13,420 bases of DNA from Smithella sp. UBA2180 (GTDB taxonomy: Bacteria; Desulfobacterota; Syntrophia; Syntrophales; Smithellaceae), in assembly GCA_002327415.1 (NCBI GenBank), contig DCVU01000042.1, positions 1-13,420 of the forward strand. The letters are read 5' to 3'. Below are positions 6,522 to 13,420 of this stretch, piece by piece. A program made the position numbers and the translations under genes. A model generated the notes under the pieces. It searched no databases. It saw only the letters and a list, made by a program, of their open reading frames with translations, and had not been told where the DNA came from. Every line of letters starts with the position of its first letter. Within the stretch, counting starts at the first letter, position 1.

Positions 6522-6836
6522 GCTACGCCGAGCACAAAGACGCTACCAGTTGACCCGAATGTCCAGGCAACAACAGTAAACGGAACGGTGACGCTAACAT
6601 GGAATTCCGTCTTAACTGCCGATCCAGCTGTCACCTCCTGCAACATCTACCATAGTACGGCCGATGGCGTCACAAAGAACAACGGTGCAGTTTCCTCGAT
6701 AACAGCGGACTCCCATCCAACACAGTCCGCGATAGCCACCTTTACTATCGGAACGAAATACTACTTTGTTGTAACGGCCGTGAATGCCAGCGGCGAAAGT
6801 ACTGAATCGTCGCCCGAAGTCTCCATTACACCATAA
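6522..6836 (+). pseudogene. Third FN3 domain of the lipoprotein, beyond an in-frame amber stop
   Basis: Directly after the TAG the same reading frame runs ATPSTKTLPVDP, then TVTLTWNSV, CNIYHST and KYYFVVTAVNASGESTESSP, ending ITP and TAA at 6836. This is a complete FN3-like domain that closes the protein. A single C-to-T change turning CAG (Gln) into TAG would explain the break. Restart at the GTG at 6588 would begin inside the domain and has no clear ribosome site, so the fragment is unlikely to be translated alone. A sequencing error is the main alternative. Confidence 0.65.
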
Positions 6837-6857
6837 CCGTAATAAAGCATAAATAAA

Positions 6858-6899
6858 GGCGCAAAAGGGGCTCAGAAGCCCCTTTTTTATTATTGCGCC
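6858..6899 (+). terminator. Rho-independent terminator after the FN3 gene
   Basis: A GC-rich hairpin GGGGCT-CAGA-AGCCCC (6867-6882) is followed by six T (6883-6888). AAAA before it extends the stem, and outer GGCGC (6858-6862) with GCGCC (6895-6899) can pair as well. It isolates the type II secretion operon from upstream transcription. A second small hairpin, GGCACA-GGC-TGTGCC, follows at 6902-6916. Confidence 0.85.
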
Positions 6900-6953
6900 G
6901 GGGCACAGGCTGTGCCAACAAAAATAGCGCTTTGATTTAGAATTGGTATAACT

Positions 6954-6972
6954 AATTGAATCAAATTCAATT
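6954..6972. promoter_or_regulatory. Perfect inverted repeat upstream of gspF, possible operator
   Basis: AATTGAAT-CAA-ATTCAATT is a perfect 8-3-8 palindrome in the 121-base leader of the secretion operon. It begins two bases after a TGGTATAAC extended -10-like sequence (6944-6952), whose -35 region is poor. The symmetry and place suit binding of a dimeric regulator, but the element is AT-rich and could be chance. Confidence 0.35.
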
Positions 6973-7020
6973 TTATGTTAAATGCGTAACACAGCTTCAT
7001 GACTAACGGGGTGAAAAACA

Positions 7021-8247
7021 ATGAGCGTTTTTGAATATGTGGCGCTGGATGAAAAGGGACACCAGATCAAAGGATTTATTGACGCGCCGGGCGTGGCCGC
7101 GGCGCGGCAGAAACTGCGTGAAGAAAATGTTTATCCCGTCGAAATTAATCAGGCAGAAAACAAAAAAGAAACCGCGTTATCGGTGATTTTAAAATTTAAC
7201 ATCTGGCAAAAGATTTCCGCCGCCGACGTTTCCATATTCACCCGTCAGCTATCCACCCTTTTAGGCTCCGGGATGCCGCTGGTGCCTTCACTTTCGATCT
7301 TAATGAAACAGGCAAAAAATCCCCTTTTAAAAAAATCACTGGCGCAAATTCGCGAGCAGGTTAACGAAGGTAAAAGCCTGACGGAGGGCATGTCCAATTT
7401 TCCTCAAATTTTTCCGCCTTTTTACTTAAACATGGTCAGGGCCGGAGAAGCATCGGGAACGATCAATCTGGTTCTGGAGCGGCTTGCCGACTTCAGCGAG
7501 AATCATCAGGCCTTGATGAGCAAAATAAAATCAGCCATGTACTATCCGATAGTTATGCTGTTTGTCGGAAGCACTGTACTTTTTCTGTTGATGACTTTCG
7601 TTGTACCCAAAATTACCGGCATCTTCACCGATATGCACCAAACTTTACCGCTGATTACAATTATTTTAATTGCTGTCAGCGATTTTTTAAAATCCTTCTG
7701 GTGGCTTATTCTGATTCTTCTAGCCGCCGCGATAGCTGTTTTTAAATATACGACGGCCGGCACAGAAGCGGGTAAACGTATGTGGGACAACGTGAAACTG
7801 AAGATTCCGGTATGGGGACAGGTCAACTTGAAAATTTCCATTGCCCGTTTTTCCCGCACACTTGCTACTCTGCTGCAAAGCGGCGTGCCGCTTCTTCAGG
7901 CGATGGAAATAGTCCGCAACGTCGTAAATAATATTATCATCGGCGAAGCAATCAGTAAGGCCGGCAAAGATGTGGAGGAAGGCAAGGGTCTCTCCGGTTC
8001 GCTGACACAAAACGGCATATTCCCTCCCCTGGTGACTGAAATGATTGCTGTGGGAGAACAAAGCGGCACGCTGGAGGCGATGCTTAACCGCATTGCCACG
8101 GCTTATGAAACAGAAGTTCAGGCAAATATAGTGGCGATGACTTCGCTTCTGGAACCGTTAATTATATTGGTAATGGGGCTGTTGGTCGCCTTTATTGTCT
8201 TTTCGATCTTGTTGCCGATATTTGAAATGAACCAGTTAGTGAGGTGA
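7021..8247 (+). CDS. gspF: Type II secretion inner-membrane platform protein GspF
   Basis: 408 residues, normal for GspF/PilC-family platform proteins, which sit in the inner membrane and couple the secretion ATPase to pseudopilus assembly. The N-terminus FEYVALDEKGHQIKGFIDA is the typical cytoplasmic start. Two homologous T2SSF domains follow: the first with FTRQLSTLLGSGMPLV and NMVRAGEASGTI (about 76-200), the second with FSRTLATLLQSGVPLL and EMIAVGEQSGTL (about 278-400). Membrane segments lie near 173-197, 221-243 and 378-402. GGGGTGA ends seven bases or so before the ATG. It begins its own transcription unit after a terminator, with no gspE in front, which is unusual. The stop TGA overlaps the first bases of repeat element B. 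Confidence 0.95.
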   Translation: MSVFEYVALDEKGHQIKGFIDAPGVAAARQKLREENVYPVEINQAENKKETALSVILKFNIWQKISAADVSIFTRQLSTLLGSGMPLVPSLSILMKQAKNPLLKKSLAQIREQVNEGKSLTEGMSNFPQIFPPFYLNMVRAGEASGTINLVLERLADFSENHQALMSKIKSAMYYPIVMLFVGSTVLFLLMTFVVPKITGIFTDMHQTLPLITIILIAVSDFLKSFWWLILILLAAAIAVFKYTTAGTEAGKRMWDNVKLKIPVWGQVNLKISIARFSRTLATLLQSGVPLLQAMEIVRNVVNNIIIGEAISKAGKDVEEGKGLSGSLTQNGIFPPLVTEMIAVGEQSGTLEAMLNRIATAYETEVQANIVAMTSLLEPLIILVMGLLVAFIVFSILLPIFEMNQLVR

Positions 8248-8370
8248 CGACTTCGTAAAAAGGCCATATGCTGCGTTGCGCCGCATCCCTCGTCACTGCG
8301 GCCTACGAAAAAGTAGGCCTCATTCCTCAGAATTTGCGCGCCTTGCCTCTGGCCTTTTTACGAAGCCGTC
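8246..8370. repeat. 125-base inverted-repeat element B between gspF and gspG
   Basis: The terminal inverted repeats are GACGACTTCGTAAAAAGGCC (8246-8265) and its complement at 8351-8370, matching at 19 of 20 positions. A central hairpin GGCCTAC-GAAAAA-GTAGGCC is at 8300-8319. It shares the CTGCGTTGCGC-type and TTGCGCGCCTTGC core blocks with element A, so both belong to one family. The element starts inside the gspF stop codon. As RNA it could fold into a long hairpin that lowers read-through or protects the 3' end of gspF mRNA, changing the ratio of platform protein to pseudopilins. No T-tract follows. Confidence 0.8.
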
Positions 8371-8434
8371 CCAGATATGGCAAATGCTACATTTAAGAGC
8401 GCATGATATTTAACAACATAAATAGGGGTTGGTT

Positions 8435-8887
8435 ATGAAAAAAATCAAGCAAAAGAAAAATACGCAGGCAGGGTTTACCTTAATAGAACTGATGGTGGTT
8501 ATTTTTATTTTAGGTTTATTGGCCGCTGTGGCTATTCCGCGTTTTATGGGTGAATCGGATAAAGCAAAAGTGGGAACAGCTAAAACCCAAATTGCCCTGC
8601 TGGAAACAGCTTTAAAAATGTACAAACTGGACAATGGCAGTTATCCGACAACGGAGCAGGGGCTCCAAGCCCTGGTGGAAGCGCCAACTGCCGGAAACCT
8701 TCCAAAAAACTGGCGCAAAGGAGGCTATCTGGAAAAAGGAAAGGTCCCCAAAGATCCCTGGAAAAATGATTTTATTTATATCAGCCCCGGCAGTCACGGT
8801 GATTTTGATTTATCGTCTCTTGGCGCCGATGGCGAGCCCGGTGGTGAGGAATTTGATAAGGATATCAATAACTGGGAAATTGAATAA
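8435..8887 (+). CDS. gspG: Type II secretion major pseudopilin GspG
   Basis: 150 residues from the ATG at 8435, which has AGGGG (8424-8428) six bases upstream; a TTG at 8429 would add two residues. The prepilin leader has 13 residues, with cleavage by the prepilin peptidase expected between Gly13 and Phe14 (AG/FTLIELMVV), and the essential Glu at +5 is present. The hydrophobic helix VVIFILGLLAAVAIP assembles the pilus core. GspG hallmarks follow: YPTTEQGLQAL, VPKDPWKNDFIYISPG and SLGADGEPGGE, the last forming part of the calcium-binding loop. It is the main subunit of the secretion pseudopilus and lies 187 bases after gspF, with repeat B between. Confidence 0.96.
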   Translation: MKKIKQKKNTQAGFTLIELMVVIFILGLLAAVAIPRFMGESDKAKVGTAKTQIALLETALKMYKLDNGSYPTTEQGLQALVEAPTAGNLPKNWRKGGYLEKGKVPKDPWKNDFIYISPGSHGDFDLSSLGADGEPGGEEFDKDINNWEIE

Positions 8888-9401
8888 GCAAGGCTTTACT
8901 CTTGTTGAATTATTGCTGGTAATCGTGCTCATGGGAGTGATCCTTGTACTGGCAGTTCCTTCCATGAGGGATTCCCTGACCGGTGACCATCTCAAAAAAG
9001 CTTCGCGTCAGTTCATCGGCATGGAAAGAAAACTGCGAGGGGAAGCCGTACGCGATCAAATAGATTATATTCTCTGCGTAGATTTACCCAATTCCGCCTA
9101 CTGGGTTGTTACTTCCGGCATGACTCCGGAAAAACAAGATGAAATTAAAAAGAGCCCGAAACATCTGCCCGCGGATGTCGTCATTGCCGATATAGTTGAC
9201 GAAAGCAACAAAAAGAAACTAGACGGCGAAGCAAGGATTGTTTTTGGAAAAAATAATATCTGTTCTCCGGCCATAATCCATCTGGCACATGAAGACGATT
9301 TCATGACAATAGTAATAAATCCTTTTCTGGGTGTGACGGATATTTACGACAAATATGTTGATGTTTCTGTGAACGATTCAGGAACATCTAATTCCAGATA
9401 A
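8880..9401 (+). CDS. gspH: Type II secretion minor pseudopilin GspH
   Basis: About 173 residues from a TTG at 8880 that overlaps the gspG stop by eight bases. This start gives the short leader MNKQG before FTLVELLLVIVLMGVILVLA, a classic type IV prepilin helix with Glu at +5. The open frame extends much further upstream, but that part only reads through gspG in another frame. GspH-like features include the MERKLRGEAV segment after the helix and a beta-rich C-terminal part. It would sit near the tip of the pseudopilus. The non-ATG start without a strong ribosome site suggests translational coupling to gspG. Confidence 0.88.
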   Translation: MNKQGFTLVELLLVIVLMGVILVLAVPSMRDSLTGDHLKKASRQFIGMERKLRGEAVRDQIDYILCVDLPNSAYWVVTSGMTPEKQDEIKKSPKHLPADVVIADIVDESNKKKLDGEARIVFGKNNICSPAIIHLAHEDDFMTIVINPFLGVTDIYDKYVDVSVNDSGTSNSR

Positions 9402-9411
9402 AGGCGGCGGC

Positions 9412-9783
9412 ATGACGCAAAACAAAACAAGCGGTTTCACGCTCATGGAAGTTATGATCGCCATGGCCATTTTAGCCATCGCCTTAGTGGCTATTTTTAA
9501 ACTGCAATCGCAGAGCATTTCCATGTCCACCGATTCACGTTTTATGACCACGGCAGCTCTGCTGGCTCAGAGCAAAATGGTCGAGGCTGAAGCTGATTCT
9601 ACCTTGGCCAACCATAGCGAAGACGGAGATTTTGGCCTCGACTATCCTCAATATACTTGGCATCTGGAAGTCGGCGATACCCAACTGCCACAGTTTAAAA
9701 AAATAGGGGTTGCTGTAACTAATAAATTATTTATCAATCGCGGGACATATACCCTTGTTCTTTACAAAACGACAGGAATGTAA
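9412..9783 (+). CDS. gspI: Type II secretion minor pseudopilin GspI
   Basis: 123 residues, the usual size for GspI. The leader MTQNKTSG is cleaved before FTLMEVMIAMAILAIALVAI, with Glu at +5. The small C-terminal domain (YPQYTWHLEV..., ...RGTYTLVLYK) resembles GspI. GspI nucleates the GspI-J-K tip complex. AAGGCGG just before the ATG is the likely ribosome site. The gene lies 10 bases after gspH and 4 before gspJ. Confidence 0.92.
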   Translation: MTQNKTSGFTLMEVMIAMAILAIALVAIFKLQSQSISMSTDSRFMTTAALLAQSKMVEAEADSTLANHSEDGDFGLDYPQYTWHLEVGDTQLPQFKKIGVAVTNKLFINRGTYTLVLYKTTGM

Positions 9784-9787
9784 CCTT

Positions 9788-10450
9788 ATGACCAGGCGGC
9801 TTATGAAAAAAATTACTCACAGCGGGTTTACGCTGGTCGAGATACTAATCGCCATCTTTATTCTGGGATTGGTTATGGCCACTGTTTATGTCTCCTACAG
9901 TGGCATAATGAAAACTTCGCATCAAATGGAGGAAGAAAGCGATATTTATAAGATGGCCCGTATGTCCATGGACAGGATGATTAAGGATTTATCGTCTCTG
10001 CAGACCAACTCCGGTTCTTTTGACTTTCGCGCCGGGGAAAAAACATTAAGCAACCGGGAATTTTATTCTCTTTCTTTCTGGTCTGCTTCTCATCTGGCTT
10101 TTGGCGAAAATGAGGGAACAGGGCGTCCGGCGGCGATCAGTTACTATGTGCAAGAGGATGAAGGAGGGGAAAGCTTCTCGTTGTGGAGATCAGATATCGC
10201 CGGCGCTAAACCGGACACAGAAAAAAACTTAAGCGGCGGATTTGTGATATGTCAGAAAATCGATTCCTGGAAATTAAAGTTTTATGACTCCACAGGCAGG
10301 GAATTGGAATCATGGGATTCTTCATCTTTGGCAGAGCAAAAAGGCAAGGCCCCTACTGCTGTAAAGATAGAACTGGCTCTGGTCAATTTAAATGACCCCG
10401 AAAAACCGTACAAATTTATGACTAAGGTATTTTTACCGGTAAAGAAATGA
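9788..10450 (+). CDS. gspJ: Type II secretion minor pseudopilin GspJ
   Basis: About 220 residues. The prepilin signal ends SG before FTLVEILIAIFILGLVMATV, with Glu at +5. The large C-terminal domain with SYYVQEDEGGESFSLWRSD and a KLKFYDSTGRELESWDS segment is typical of GspJ, a tip subunit binding GspI and GspK. Two starts are plausible: ATG 9788 (13-residue leader, AGGA ten bases upstream) and ATG 9803 (8-residue leader MKKITHSG, AGG at 9794-9796 six bases upstream). The frame is open further back into gspI, but starts there lack support. The gene overlaps gspK by ATGA. Confidence 0.92.
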   Translation: MTRRLMKKITHSGFTLVEILIAIFILGLVMATVYVSYSGIMKTSHQMEEESDIYKMARMSMDRMIKDLSSLQTNSGSFDFRAGEKTLSNREFYSLSFWSASHLAFGENEGTGRPAAISYYVQEDEGGESFSLWRSDIAGAKPDTEKNLSGGFVICQKIDSWKLKFYDSTGRELESWDSSSLAEQKGKAPTAVKIELALVNLNDPEKPYKFMTKVFLPVKK

Positions 10451-11481
10451 AAAATGATCCACTGCTTACGCGGGATTGTTCGACTTACCAATTTCCGCGC
10501 GCTTCGTTTCGGAAATTGTTGTTTCACAACAATCGTGGCATCGCGCTAATCACGGTAATATTGATTATTGCTATTTTAATGGCTGTCGCAATCGAATTAA
10601 ATAGATCGTCCTACGCCGATATTCATGACGCGGCTAATTTAAGCGATGGAATCAAATTAACTTATATTGCCAAGTCCGGATTTTACGGGGCCGCCTCATT
10701 GCTGACTAATTCTAAAAACGATTACGACACTTTGCGTGATGATTGGGCAAAAGCCGAACTGTTATCTGAAAAATCCGCAAATCTTTTTACTGACGGTTAT
10801 TTTATCGCGACAGTTGAAGATGAAGCCGGTAAAATTCCTCTCAATAAACTGGTAAACGGAAATGAATATAATTCAGACATTAAAGAAATGCTGATCAGAT
10901 TGCTGAGCGAACCGGAATTTGGACTGGATGAAAAAAAAGCCGCCGAAATTGTCGATTCCATCAAAGACTGGATTGACGCGGATGATATAATTACCGGTTA
11001 TGGAGCGGAAAGCTCTTATTACGCTTCTTTAAATCCGCCTTATGCAGCGAAAAATGCTCAGTTAGATTGCATTGAAGAATTGCTTATGATAAAGAGAGTA
11101 ACCAAAGAAATCTTCAATGGAACAAAAGAAAAACCAGGGCTGGCCGGATACGTTACCGTAGACAGTGACGAGGCAATAAATATCAATACGGCACCTAAAA
11201 TGGTTTTACGCGCCCTTTCTGAAGGAATCAGCGCTGAATTGGCTGATAAAATGGATGAATACCGCCGGAAAGAAGGCAATGATTTATCCAGCCCACAGTG
11301 GTATAAACAAGTTTCCGGTATGGCAGGTGTGACAATCAAACCGGAGCTGATTACTGTAAAAAGCAATTATTTCAAAATTATCTCAACCGGCAGGATGCAG
11401 AACATGGCGCAAAGCGTAAGCGGTGTTATAAAAAAATCACAGCAAAAATCCTTCCAGATAATTAAATGGAGGCAGGATTAA
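10447..11481 (+). CDS. gspK: Type II secretion minor pseudopilin GspK
   Basis: 344 residues, right for GspK, the largest minor pseudopilin, which caps the tip complex. The processing site is NRG/IALITVILIIAILMAVAIE, with Thr instead of Glu at +5, as is usual in GspK. The large domain contains EAGKIPLNKL, SIKDWIDADD and the helix-hairpin-helix-like stretch NINTAPKMVLRAL. The ATGA overlap with gspJ suggests coupling. The leader from this ATG is 31 residues, unusually long, and is encoded by two overlapping DNA palindromes. A TTG at 10516 or 10519 would give a normal leader (MLFHNNRG or shorter) but has poor ribosome-site spacing. The upstream ATG is kept with reservation. Confidence 0.9.
   Translation: MKNDPLLTRDCSTYQFPRASFRKLLFHNNRGIALITVILIIAILMAVAIELNRSSYADIHDAANLSDGIKLTYIAKSGFYGAASLLTNSKNDYDTLRDDWAKAELLSEKSANLFTDGYFIATVEDEAGKIPLNKLVNGNEYNSDIKEMLIRLLSEPEFGLDEKKAAEIVDSIKDWIDADDIITGYGAESSYYASLNPPYAAKNAQLDCIEELLMIKRVTKEIFNGTKEKPGLAGYVTVDSDEAININTAPKMVLRALSEGISAELADKMDEYRRKEGNDLSSPQWYKQVSGMAGVTIKPELITVKSNYFKIISTGRMQNMAQSVSGVIKKSQQKSFQIIKWRQD
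10489..10532. repeat. Two overlapping hairpins inside the gspK leader
   Basis: CAATTTCCG (10489-10497) pairs with CGGAAATTG (10510-10518), a 9-bp stem with a 12-base loop. TTGTTGT (10516-10522) pairs with ACAACAA (10526-10532), a 7-bp stem with a 3-base loop. They share bases 10516-10518, so only one can form completely. They lie just before the codons of the prepilin cleavage site. Confidence 0.6.
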
Positions 11482-13001
11482 TGCCGCAAACAGTAATAGG
11501 GCTGGACATCGGCCAAAGCACCATCAAGGCGGTTTTGTTCACCAAAAAAGGACTGACCGGCGGCCGCATTCTTGCCTTTGAGACTTTGGATATTAGCGCC
11601 TGCGGCGGAATCGAACCGGTGTTGAAGAAACTGACGGAAAACAAAAGTTTTTCTAAAATCCCCTGTTGCGTTTGCCTTCCTCTTACCGAGGTAATGTTCA
11701 GGCAAGTCAACCTGCCTTTTCACGATGATAATAAAATCAGAAAAACATTAGCTTTTGAGTTAGAGCCGCTTATCCCTCTTCCCATAGACGAAGTAGCTGC
11801 CGATTATTTGACGATTCCCGATGACGGACTGTTTGTGGCCGCGCTCGCCAAAAAAAGTATCCGCGACTGGATAGAGAAGATAGAAGGAAACTTGGGAAAC
11901 GTATCCATTATCGATGTTTCTTCTACCTCTCTGGCCGCGCAGATACTGTCCGATAGAAGTCCCTCCTCTTGCGGAGTTATTCTGGACATCGGCGCTGTCT
12001 CAACTGCGGCGGTATTTTATGAAAATGGCGCAATTGTTCAAATTCGTTCTCTGGCTTTTGGCGGCAATCAAATAACTCAGGCATTAGCCAATGACATGTC
12101 TGTGGAAAAAGATGAAGCCGAACAATTGAAAATCAAAGCTAATTACCCTGCCTCGTGCGCAAAGGTTGATTCTGTGTGCAGCCATTTTTGTTCAGAGTTG
12201 AAAAATACTATTGAGTATATGAAATTAAACGGCGCCCTGCAAAATGATCCTGCTCATATTACTATAACCGGCGGATGTGCTTTATTTGTTCCACTGCAAA
12301 AGGAACTGAAAAACTCTTTTTCAATTCCTCTGGAAGTTCTTGATCTTCTCCGGTCAAAACAATTGGAAATTGATGAAAATATTGTAAGCAAGCATCCCCC
12401 GCAAATAATGAATACGGCTCTTGCCGCGGCAATGAGAGCTTCTGCCGGTCGAAAATCTTTTAATTTCCGGCAGGGAGAGTTCGCCACTCAAAACGCCGGA
12501 TTTGACATTAAAGAACAATTAAAATGGTTAGCGGTAGTTGCCGGAATAGTTTTCTTTCTGGCAGCAGTCAACCAGTTTCTTGATTATAGATTGCAAACTC
12601 AAAATCTTGCCGGCATTAAAAAACATATTGCTTTTCTTTTTAAGAAGAATTTACCCGAAGCTCCGGCAGTGATTGACCCTGTGCCGCAACTCCAGACAAA
12701 GCTTGCTGAAAATAAAAAGTCTTTTGGTTTTTACGAAGGCGCACAAGATGTCCCGGTGGTTGATTTATTGAAAGAAATCTCGGGTTTAATTTCAACTTCC
12801 CATGATATAGTAATTAACGATTTCAGTTACGAAAATTCTACTGTTTCAATTAAAGCTCAGGCTAAAAACATCGACGATGTTACCGCAGTAAAAAATGAGC
12901 TTCGGCAATCTAAATATTTTAAGGATGTAACCATAGGCTCGACGAGCCTGGCTAAAGATGGCAGCAAAGTTGATTTTGATTTAAGGGTTGAACTTAAATG
13001 A
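11481..13001 (+). CDS. gspL: Type II secretion assembly protein GspL (PilM-like cytoplasmic domain)
   Basis: 506 residues from the ATG at 11481, preceded by GGAGG (11468-11472) at eight bases. It overlaps the gspK stop by one base (TAATG); an earlier ATG at 11466 lacks such a site. The N-terminal part is an actin-like PilM/GspL fold with apparently complete nucleotide-binding signatures: DIGQSTIK (9-16), LDIGAVST (168-175) and ITGGCALF (262-269). A single membrane helix, WLAVVAGIVFFLAAVNQFL (349-367), leads to a coiled linker and a ferredoxin-like periplasmic domain (about 420-506) as in GspL/PilN. GspL binds the ATPase GspE through its cytoplasmic domain and GspM in the membrane. The layout resembles a PilM-PilN fusion. 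Confidence 0.9.
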   Translation: MPQTVIGLDIGQSTIKAVLFTKKGLTGGRILAFETLDISACGGIEPVLKKLTENKSFSKIPCCVCLPLTEVMFRQVNLPFHDDNKIRKTLAFELEPLIPLPIDEVAADYLTIPDDGLFVAALAKKSIRDWIEKIEGNLGNVSIIDVSSTSLAAQILSDRSPSSCGVILDIGAVSTAAVFYENGAIVQIRSLAFGGNQITQALANDMSVEKDEAEQLKIKANYPASCAKVDSVCSHFCSELKNTIEYMKLNGALQNDPAHITITGGCALFVPLQKELKNSFSIPLEVLDLLRSKQLEIDENIVSKHPPQIMNTALAAAMRASAGRKSFNFRQGEFATQNAGFDIKEQLKWLAVVAGIVFFLAAVNQFLDYRLQTQNLAGIKKHIAFLFKKNLPEAPAVIDPVPQLQTKLAENKKSFGFYEGAQDVPVVDLLKEISGLISTSHDIVINDFSYENSTVSIKAQAKNIDDVTAVKNELRQSKYFKDVTIGSTSLAKDGSKVDFDLRVELK

Positions 13002-13420
13002 AAACATTCTGGACTAAATTAGATGAAAGACAGCGATATCTTGTCGCCGGTGCGGCAGTCTTTGTTTTGATTGCTTTACTTCTGGAAATCGTTATTTTCC
13101 CTTTCCGGGAAGCTAAAGAAAAACTTATTAAAGCCATACTGGTTAATCAAAAAAAACTGACCGAAATAAGTAAACTCGATAATGAATTCTCCTTGCAGGA
13201 ATCAAGAATAGCAGGAATAAAAAAAGCTATGTCCATGCGCAACACTGATTTTACTTTATTTTCCTATTTGGAAAAAAAGGCGACACAGGCAAATATTAAA
13301 AGAAACATCAAATACATGAACTCTTCCCGCGGGACGCAATCAGCTTCTTTTGAAGAATCACTAATTGACATGAAATTAGATAAAATTACCATAAAACAAC
13401 TTAGCGACTTTTTATATTTT
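12998..13420 (+). CDS. gspM: Type II secretion protein GspM (3' end beyond window)
   Basis: The first 141 codons are present and the frame is open at the window edge. The ATG overlaps the gspL stop as ATGA. A short cytoplasmic N-terminus (MKTFWTKLDERQR) precedes one membrane helix, YLVAGAAVFVLIALLLEIVI (14-33). A charged coiled-coil stretch (about 37-75) and the start of a periplasmic ferredoxin-like domain follow. This is the architecture of GspM (PilO-like), the partner of GspL in the inner-membrane platform. Sequence similarity in this family is low, so the call rests on architecture and on its place after gspL. Confidence 0.88.
   Translation, partial: MKTFWTKLDERQRYLVAGAAVFVLIALLLEIVIFPFREAKEKLIKAILVNQKKLTEISKLDNEFSLQESRIAGIKKAMSMRNTDFTLFSYLEKKATQANIKRNIKYMNSSRGTQSASFEESLIDMKLDKITIKQLSDFLYF

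Noticed and set aside
8634..8879. Extended N-terminus of gspH
   Set aside because: This part of the open frame overlaps gspG completely, encodes no prepilin-like sequence and would place the cleavage site far inside the protein; the TTG at 8880 fits the family.
1..13420. CRISPR array, rRNA or phage genes
   Set aside because: No regularly spaced direct repeats, no rRNA-like sequence and no phage structural or integrase proteins are visible.

Overview
The window looks like chromosomal DNA of a Gram-negative, moderately AT-leaning bacterium. The gene content suggests a deltaproteobacterium, perhaps near Syntrophus/Smithella. The basis is a type II secretion operon, an AmpG-like permease, a MinD-like ATPase paired with a RodZ-type HTH protein, and many palindromic intergenic repeats. 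The lineage is inferred from gene style and repeats, not from a marker gene.

Left edge (1-275): the minus strand carries what reads as the 5' end of a group II intron. It starts at about 88, runs off the window, and sits directly after a perfect 20-base hairpin (91-110). Next is a 140-base inverted-repeat element (136-275) that supplies the last codons and the stop of the neighbouring gene.

Minus-strand genes (266-3970), in transcription order: a SpoIID/LytB-domain protein, an AmpG-like MFS permease and a MurU-like sugar-phosphate nucleotidyltransferase. The gaps between them hold palindromic repeat debris. Together they suggest peptidoglycan turnover and recycling: cut or bind the wall, import fragments, reactivate the sugar.

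Divergent plus-strand pair (4073-5663): a MinD/ParA-type ATPase and, 16 bases later, a small protein joining a degenerate J-domain to a RodZ-like helix-turn-helix. This is the least familiar unit here. It could be a positioning module, possibly for envelope machinery.

Broken lipoprotein gene (5835-6836): three fibronectin type III-like domains read in one frame but are split by an in-frame TAG at 6519-6521, and the start region also looks damaged. A strong terminator follows (6858-6899).

Type II secretion operon (7021 to the right edge): gspF, G, H, I, J, K, L and M in canonical order, mostly overlapping or nearly so. gspM is cut by the window end. gspC, D and E do not precede gspF, so the outer-membrane channel and ATPase must be encoded elsewhere. 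A second copy of the stop-codon-associated repeat lies between gspF and gspG. GspF and GspL/M form the inner-membrane platform; GspG is the major pseudopilin and H-K are the minor pseudopilins of the secretion piston.
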